A stretch of 64,000 nt of DNA from Mauremys mutica (Eukaryota; Chordata; Testudines; Geoemydidae), in assembly GCF_020497125.1 (NCBI RefSeq), contig NC_059082.1, forward strand, positions 21,069,965 through 21,133,964. Reading direction: 5' to 3'. Shown here in pieces: positions 57,740 through 64,000 of this stretch. The first letter of the stretch is position 1, and each line of letters opens with the position of its first letter. The notes below the pieces were generated by a model. That model was not told where the DNA came from and ran no database searches. It saw nothing but the letters and a program-made list of their open reading frames with translations. The translations under genes and the position numbers were made by a program.

Positions 57740-58080
57740 AGCAGTTTTATTTTCTTTCAGCAAAGGTCGGCATTCCCACGGCAGCAAATTAATCCCAATT
57801 AGTAATGATATTTTGTCTTGATACATCATGACACTTTTGATTTACCGGGTTTCCAGGATGCAGGCGGCAAATGTTAATGATTCAGTTTGCTGGGAATTTA
57901 TACTCCTGCTCATTTCCCATTTGCTGATCAGTTGCGGCTCGTCAAGACTTGGCTGCTTCGACTAATGAACTGACGGCCTCACAGGAATAATGGTGTGTTC
58001 TGCAGGCCTCATTTTTTTTCATACCATCTGCAGAAATGCAGGTTCTCTATGAGAAAATATTCCTGGCAGCCAGGAAGGAG
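57740..58080. other. candidate conserved non-coding element
   Basis: About 340 bp of complex, repeat-free sequence are rich in homeodomain-type sites: AAATTAATCCCAATTAGTAATG (an OTX-like TAATCCC next to CAATTAG), TTAATGATT and GACTAATGAACTGACGGCC. It also has ACATCATGACAC and CATTTGCTGATCAG. It lacks the hallmarks of the surrounding repeats. Conservation is inferred from texture only. Confidence 0.35.
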
Positions 58081-58590
58081 TGATTATGATCATATAAATG
58101 TCACTTGTAATTTGTATTTCACTTGTTTAATGGCGTTACCACCAAATGAAGGTTTCTGTAGAGAACAAAACTAATTATAGTAAATTCAGCATTTTGGGGG
58201 AAAACTCTTGAAGGGAAGCATACCTAGTTTTGCTCATTTCCTTAAAATATTCTGATGGCAATGATGGATTTTTACATAATGATTTATCTGCCCAGCTGGT
58301 CTAGTTTGAATTAGAGCTACACAGAATGTTTCTCTAGAGGTTTGTAAAGGCAGCAAACACCACTTTCCTTGTACATAGCAAACTCAAAAACCATTGAAAT
58401 CATCAGGTGCTGGGAAAGCTTGAATACTTGTTGTAACAAGAGTTTCGCAACAACTTAAGTTGGAACAGGGATGTCTTCTCCTACCTGATGCTCACTGAGA
58501 TAATGAGATAGACAAGCTCCAAATCTGGTTTGATAAATTCTTTGGTTCTCCTTTTCAAAATAAATGTCATCAAGATATTCATGTACACTG
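58081..58590. other. AT-rich sequence, nothing recognised
   Basis: No gene or repeat family recognised. Confidence 0.35.
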
Positions 58591-58695
58591 TGGGTCATAT
58601 TGTGTTCTCATTTAAATCAGTCTTAAAATGGGAGTAACTCAACTGAAGTCCATGGAGACATATTAATGAAAGCTGAGAGTTGAATCAGGTCCTAT
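58591..58695. repeat. palindromic MITE relic
   Basis: GGGTCATATTGTGTTCTCATTTAAATCAG, then GGGAGTAACTCAACTGAAGTCCATGGAG and GAGAGTTGAATCAGGTCC. Family of the dispersed palindromes; decayed. Confidence 0.4.
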
Positions 58696-58738
58696 GAAAC
58701 TTCCTTTTTAACCATGTTATCTTAGAATAAGTCTTAAA

Positions 58739-58824
58739 GACCTGACCCTCAGCTGGACAAATCAGCATAACTCTGTTGAACTCAATGGAGCTATGCCAAT
58801 TTACACCAGCTGAGGATCTGGCCT
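58739..58824. repeat. palindromic MITE relic (CCTCAGCTGG...CCAGCTGAGGATCTGGCC)
   Basis: GACCTGACCCTCAGCTGGACAAATCAGC is mirrored by GCCAATTTACACCAGCTGAGGATCTGGCC, with the core CTCTGTTGAACTCAATGGAGC. A clean copy of the GTGTAAAT subtype. Confidence 0.65.
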
Positions 58825-61079
58825 TAGCTTCAGATATTATGCTGCATTATTTCTATAGGTCTAGACGGTTTACATGAACCTTCTCTAGATTATCACCAAA
58901 AAGAACAGCAAAAGTAGGAGTATGGTATTCATGGCAGCTCTACTTCATGAATAAAGTGAGGAACTGCCTTCAGAGCTAATTTCTCCACATGTTGGCAGAG
59001 TTAGATGGAAATGTTGCAGGAAAGTAAAGTAAAAACAAGTGCCTTTTTTACCTCCTGTGAAGGGAGAAAAAACAATCCCCTTTTCTGGGGAAAAAAAAAA
59101 TCTTTCCTAATATAGCCCAAAATTACTGGGCATCACTATGGAGAGTATGCACAATTATTACAAAAATAATATTAAGAAGGAGTGCCAGTATTTTGAGGTT
59201 GACCTTGAAGCTCAGCCCCTATGTTTTCTGCACATTATGCAAAGCAAAGTGTCAGTTAAAACATCAGTGACCTGCATTACCTCGGCCCCAGTTTGATACT
59301 CAGTTGACAGCTCTCTGGGGTTTAAAAGCTAAAGACAGGGACAGACAACTCAAGACAATGGGTTCCAAGGACAAGGCACTAGCTAGGGAAAGAAATGTCA
59401 GTAATGAAGCACTGCCTGGGTAAGGCCACTTCAAGTTTCTACAGAGCAGCGCTGACATTTGTGAAATATAACTAATAACTTGAAGCAATTTAAGCCATGG
59501 AGCAGCTTAAGCTATCAGGATCCCCCAAATAGATGGCCTGACACATTCAAAACCTACATCCTTCAGAGAACATGCAAAGCTTCTGATAAAGGGTATCTGT
59601 AATTATAGCTTTTCTTTGAAATTATTACTCTGACTACTTTGCTGAAGATTGATGTACTCTGCAGAACAAGTCCAATTAAGATGCACTTGATATGCCTTAG
59701 GAGTGGGGTTCCCAGCCTTTTCAAGCAACTATAACACTATAACTGGCTAAACCCTTGGTAGTGTGAGCTGCCTTCCAAACAGCTGTACTCACCTCAGTTC
59801 ATGCTGGAGGCTGTCTCATAATCAGACCAAGCTTTTGCTGTGAGTTAGGCTTTCCCTATGCTGGCATTTCAGCCCGTGCCAACCCCTAGCACTGTCTCAG
59901 TTCACACTAGAGCGTTTTATCTGCAATTGTTCTGAACAATGTATTCACATCACCAGCACAACAGTTAGCAAAAAGCTGTACCACTATAAAGAAGCCCTTA
60001 AACTTTGCATAACTGAATTGAGTCTGGCACAAGGGTACCCAATGGGGAAGAGGGCACATGCCCATCATTAAGAAAAGAGAAACCTAGCATATCAATTACA
60101 GTACAAAACCATTGCCAGTTGGGAAACAATTCTTTTAGACATACTGGTATTGGGCTTGATCCTTCAGTCTTCACCCAATGAAACATCAAAATGAAGTAAA
60201 TGAGGAGTTTTTACTATGTGAAGGATGCAGATCTGCTGTATATACTATGTCACATCAGGCAGTGTTACATATCTGTGTAGGGTAGGAAGTATGGGATGGG
60301 AAGAGTTAACACATGCCTTTGAAAGTCTCCTATTATATTCTTTCCATATATCAACACCCAGACAACAGCAAGTCACACTTGATCTCAATAGGATGAGTAT
60401 TTCACATACAGTGCATAATATATAGCCTTATATAAAACTTAGAAAGTGGCTTGCTTATTTTAAGGGATGATGATAATAAAGGAGGAGGAGGAGATGATGG
60501 ATGGACAGTACTCTTATTTTTTGGGCAACATCTGAGCATTGTTACTATTAATCCAGGCTTAGAAACTCAAGAATGCCAACTGTATGTAACTTCAGAGACT
60601 GTAGCCTTAAGTATGTGAACAGGATGAAATATAAAAACCATGGGGTAAACATCTTACATCTCCTACTGATCAGCAAAGAAACATTAATTTGAAGGGGTTT
60701 GTAATTGACACTTTGATGAGATGATTTGATCTCGATCTTTCGTTGTAGGGGGAAAAACAACAAAAATTCAAGAAAAGATCTTGAATGTAAGAACTGTAAA
60801 TTTTTAAAAGACGTGAATGCCTTTTGCCATTTAAGCCTCTCCCACAAGCAGACCATATACAGTACTTTGAAAGTATAAAATAAATGTGCACAGCAGGCTA
60901 AGTAAAATGATACTTATGCAATTCCAGACCCAGATGAGGGAATAAAAAAAGCTGCCAATACCACTTTTGCTCTTTACCTTTCAAAAATAATTCAATTTCA
61001 TTTTCAATGTTAAAATGTTTAAAATATTTTAATGGAAATAACAATTTGTGTCTGTGAAGTACCCTTTAGAACAATTTAA
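58825..61079. other. no recognised gene or repeat
   Basis: Mostly AT-rich. TTGGGCTTGATCCTTCAGTC (60150) may be a palindromic half. Nothing else. Confidence 0.35.
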
Positions 61080-61215
61080 TTTAAATATCATTGTCCTTCC
61101 ATCAAGGCATTACCTTTAATTGATTTAATCTTAATTTGTTTTTTCCTAGCATGGTAATTGCCATTGATTCCAATTAATATTCGGTTGCCCTATCTCTATA
61201 AATAATTACTGTCTG
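61080..61215. other. possible conserved non-coding element
   Basis: ACCTTTAATTGATTTAATCTTAATTTG, GGTAATTGCCATTGATTCCAATTAATATTCGG. Dense TAAT/ATTA and ATTGAT words in repeat-free sequence. Texture argument only. Confidence 0.25.
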
Positions 61216-63058
61216 ATTTATTTCTCTCAGAAGAGGCTCACTCTTGCTATGGCCACCACCTGTGACTTAGAGAGGCTCTATGGTAATGGAGAAAACCCAG
61301 AGTATAAAATGGAAATGCTTTGAACCGTAGCAGGACAGAGGAAAATAATCCACCACTACAATGCTTGCCTCAGAATTCTTCAGACCTTTCCCATAGCCGG
61401 CTGCTGCATAGGCAATGCCCTCCTGTCCTTCAAAGGGGTCAGAGAGGAGGGAGCCTGGCTCTTCTGGATTTGCTTTTTGCACAATGCAAACCCATCCAAC
61501 CCTTCTGCTAGCCCTCCATGTAATGCTATGGAGGGCTACCCTGCTGGGCAGGAGAAGCAAATACTTCCTTCAGGATGTCTCTGCTGTCTGGCCTGTTGCT
61601 GTGGTAGAAACTGTGTTTATGCTCTGCCAGGGCTTTATATGGACATGAATGTCTCTTCAGGATCTGTCCCAGGCTTTAGATTTCAACACACATACAATAT
61701 TGATAATCAGCCAGCGAAATCATTATATGTCTGGATCTTCAGAGACTTAAGCATGTAGTATCCATCTGTTTCTACACACCCTCCATTTCTATTCCTGACC
61801 ATAAGGGCTTCTTTATTGCTACTATTTCAATATTCTTCTCTCTCACTGAGTTCTCAGTCATCCTCTGACCTCAAACTTTCTATCTATCCTGGCAAGGAGC
61901 TCTCGTGCCTTGGACAATAATTCAGGATTGTTGCTCATTACCACAAAGGTCTTAACATTTTCTCCAGTTCCTCCACTGCAGTAATTCTGAGTCAACTCTT
62001 TGATTTTAGGTCACTCTCATAAAACTGGAATGTATCAATTTTAACAGCATGAAGGTTGGTATTTGTACAATTCATTTTATTCATCTTTGTGCACGACCTG
62101 CCACACTTAAACAGCACAAATATTCAGTGAAGTACAGTGTGCAGGCTTTGGCATTCAGGTAAGGTTACCCAGCACAGTTCGATGAGTGTAATTTCAGAGC
62201 AAAGACAGACAAATTTCCTTGCTAGCATAAATTATTGCTATGCTTACTGGATGCCCTTGGGCTGTGCCCCAACAAGGATGGGCACAATCCAATTGTCCTC
62301 CAGTGTGAGGAGGGAGAAGAACTGTAGCATGAGTTATATAGATGGGATATGTAAAAAAGGGTGCAAGTACATAAGAAAGAAGAAAAACAAGGTGAACTCC
62401 AATTTAAGCAAACACAGAGGGACAGATTAAAGAATAGGGAATGAGAACAATTAACTAGTTAGTTTGTGTGTCTGGATCCAACCTATTCTTTCTCTCATCA
62501 CCAGTAAAAGCACAAGATAAAATAAACAGAATCAATCAATAGATCAAATAAGGCAAGCAGTAGACATCAGCCCTCAGAGAATGACCACCAAGTCATCTGT
62601 GAGAAACAAGCAGAGCTTGCAAGGAGCTCAACTCAGAGCAGATGGATAGGGGAGTCCTTGTTCACCTCCCAACCAGGCAGCTCAGATACATCAAACTCTC
62701 AAGGAACTGCTGCAGTCATTCAGTCTGAACTTGAAATTACGAATAAGGATAATAAAGATATCAGGAGAATGGTGTGTCAGGTCAGACTCAGCTGATACAT
62801 TACCAGGTTCAGCTGATACTGATTGAGGTGACAGTGGCATGTCTGTCTATCTCCTCTAAACTCAATGACAGTGAAGGCAATAATGAGGAAGATACAGAGG
62901 CTATTATTCCTGACAGTGGAGGAAATAGTGACGGGTGTAAGGCAAGGTATCAAGTTACAAGCATGGGAGTGAGTCTCCTAATGAGCTGATGTCGGTACCC
63001 ACTGAGGATGCTAATGTCTAGCTTAAGCTTCTGAGCATGCCCAGTATGCTAAAACAAG
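61216..63058. other. no recognised gene or repeat
   Basis: A GC-richer part at 61320-61660 has overlapping frames on both strands without recognisable domains. Nothing else is supported. Confidence 0.35.
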
Positions 63059-63127
63059 GGTGAAATCCTGACCCTATGGAATTCAGTGAGTTTTGCCATT
63101 AACTTCCATAGGGCTAGGATTTTCACA
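63059..63127. repeat. palindromic MITE relic, clean ends
   Basis: GGGTGAAATCCTGACCCTATGG pairs with CCATAGGGCTAGGATTTTCAC. The core includes TTTTGCCATTAACTTCC. Subtype of 134, 38410 and 47541. Confidence 0.65.
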
Positions 63128-63347
63128 AGATGTTTCCAGAAACCTGAGCAGTCTCGGAATGAGGTGAGTGCTAGTGATCTTAATGGCAAGTGCCTCATCT
63201 TAACTCTGGACAAACCTGACTCCTGAATGCTTATTAAAACATTAAATGGTACCAGAGGTTACATCTCTTGGAATTAGACCTTTAAGCCACTTCTCACAAG
63301 AAAAATAAAAAACCCTAAAACACACGAGGAGGAACTGCCTCCTTTAT

Positions 63348-63478
63348 AACCTGTAACTCAGTGGTTAGAGCACTCACCCAGGATGTGGAAACCCCAAGTT
63401 CAAATCCCTCCCCTGCCTGATGTGGAGTTGAACCCCCATCTCTGGAGCATGCACTAACCACTGAGCTATAGAATCATT
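63348..63478. repeat. tRNA-like fold-back (two inverted pol III-type heads)
   Basis: On the + strand, TAACTCAGTGG (63354-63364) resembles a tRNA A box and GTTCAAATCC (63398-63407) a B box. On the minus strand from the right end, TATAGCTCAGTGGTTAG and GGGGTTCAACTCC give a second A/B-box pair. The two halves face each other and share CTCAGTGGTTAG, so the whole can fold on itself. Neither half forms a complete tRNA, so I call it a SINE-like or tRNA-derived relic, not a tRNA gene. Confidence 0.6.
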
Positions 63479-63522
63479 CTCATTCTCTAGTGACTACTGA
63501 AGTATATTATACAAAATAAGAT

Positions 63523-63713
63523 GGTTACTCACCTTTGTAACTGTTGTTCTTCGAGATGTAGTGGCGCCGCCATGGCGCTGGATATATACCCTGCCGACCC
63601 AACCATCCCTCAGTTCCTTCTTGCCAGTTACTCTGACAGTGGGGAAGGAGGGCGGGTTTGAATGGATATGAGCAACACATCTCGAAGAACAACAGTTACA
63701 AAGGTAAGTAACC
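63523..63713. repeat. inverted repeat at the DIRS-like terminus
   Basis: Arms of 37 nt (beginning GGTTACTCACCTTTGTAACT on the left) are separated by 117 nt. The loop contains GCGCCGCCATGGCGC, itself palindromic. Confidence 0.85.
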
Positions 63714-63771
63714 GTCTTTTCTTCAAGTGCTTGCTCATATCGATTCCAATTAGGTGATTCCCAAGCCTTAC

Positions 63772-64000
63772 CTAGGCGGTGGGGTTGGAGTGAGATGTTG
63801 CAGAATGTAAAACTGCTGAGCCAAAGGCTGCATCATCTCTGGACTGTTGAACGAGAGCATAATGTGAGGCAAAGGTCTGGACCGAAGACCAGGTAGCTGC
63901 GCGACATATCTCCTGGATAGGTACACGAGCCAGGAAGGCGGCAGATGAAAACTGAGCCTTGGTAGAATGCATGGTGATGTGGGTTGGAGGAATATGAGCC
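63772..64000 (-). CDS. DIRS-type tyrosine recombinase C-terminus (partial)
   Basis: The frame is open from the window edge (codons for HIPPTHITMHSTKAQ continue to 64000) to a stop at 63772. It encodes the C-terminal catalytic part of a DIRS-like tyrosine recombinase, the enzyme that inserts circular cDNA of these elements. Recognisable features are HSTK, at the position of the H-x-x-R catalytic box but with Lys for Arg, then ARVPIQEICRAATWSS and a likely nucleophile tyrosine in TFASHYAL. The 66-residue Met-initiated frame is not a complete protein: the methionine is internal. The Arg-to-Lys change, if not a family feature, suggests a damaged copy. Not a host gene. Confidence 0.7.
   Translation of the reverse strand, partial: AHIPPTHITMHSTKAQFSSAAFLARVPIQEICRAATWSSVQTFASHYALVQQSRDDAAFGSAVLHSATSHSNPTA

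Larger units (their letters stand above)
63514..64000 (-). mobile_element. DIRS-like retrotransposon, terminal part (runs off window)
   Basis: The minus strand carries the end of a tyrosine recombinase gene (63772 to beyond 64000) followed by a terminal non-coding region with a 37-nt inverted repeat: 63523-63559 against 63677-63713, one mismatch. DIRS elements encode a tyrosine recombinase in place of an integrase and have inverted terminal structures, which fits. The remaining gag, RT/RH and the other terminus would lie to the right of the window. Confidence 0.7.

Noticed and set aside
63354..63425. A tRNA gene
   Set aside because: A- and B-box-like words are present, but a cloverleaf with a paired acceptor stem does not form and the right half is an inverted copy of the left.
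1..64000. CRISPR arrays, operons, bacterial promoters or a novel prokaryote-style defence system
   Set aside because: Composition, repeat content and the lack of dense coding show a vertebrate nuclear genome. No regularly spaced direct repeats of CRISPR type were seen.

Overview
This 64 kb window looks like a gene-poor, non-coding stretch of a reptile nuclear genome, most likely a turtle. The assignment rests on the repeat mixture: a CR1 LINE with the typical ATTCTATG tail, GC-rich non-autonomous hAT elements, MIR/CORE-type SINEs, a DIRS-like retrotransposon, Penelope-like fragments and L1/L2-like LINE tails, all in AT-rich single-copy sequence. I compared these with families from memory, not by search. 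A crocodilian or another sauropsid cannot be formally excluded. I found no convincing host protein-coding gene, rRNA or functional tRNA. Short isolated exons could escape notice.

Layout. 1-9 kb: AT-rich sequence with small palindromic MITE relics, an L2-like LINE 3' end (4.86-5.28 kb) and an old SINE (6.1 kb). 8.9-11.1 kb: a fold-back Penelope-like terminus carrying a hammerhead-like motif, then a 5'-truncated CR1 LINE (minus strand) with a 500-codon uninterrupted reverse transcriptase region. 12.8-16.2 kb: three DNA-transposon relics, two with 8-bp near-identical target duplications and one with a 10-bp direct repeat, plus a CORE-SINE. 19.7-20.7 kb: a small PIF/Harbinger-like MITE and a Penelope-like RT remnant. 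21.6-25.6 kb: a solo LTR, and a related LTR element whose 877-bp internal part holds a primer-binding site, a frameshifted zinc-knuckle gag remnant and a polypurine tract, but no pol.

31.3-32.3 kb: a 1,011-bp hAT element with a perfect 8-bp target duplication. 37.5-38.2 kb: a probable LTR. 38.9-41.0 kb: a fold-back MITE, a second Penelope-like fold-back, and a repeat carrying a ZNF143/THAP11-type motif. 44.0-47.5 kb: an L1-like ORF2 C-terminal remnant, a chimeric hAT MITE and a 0.9-kb element with 22-bp TIRs and TA ends. 51.1-52.1 kb: nested GC-rich fold-back repeats. 53.0, 57.3 and 28.6 kb: CORE-SINEs. 56-56.8 kb: another LTR. 63.35-64.0 kb: a tRNA-like fold-back, then the end of a DIRS tyrosine recombinase running off the window edge.

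Throughout, at least 15 copies of a 70-130-bp palindromic repeat share GGCC-type ends around a TTGACTTCAATGGG-like core. A few stretches (near 16.4, 35.9, 57.8 and 61.1 kb) look like possible conserved non-coding elements. No genes act together here; the biology visible is that of mobile elements and possibly of distal regulatory DNA.
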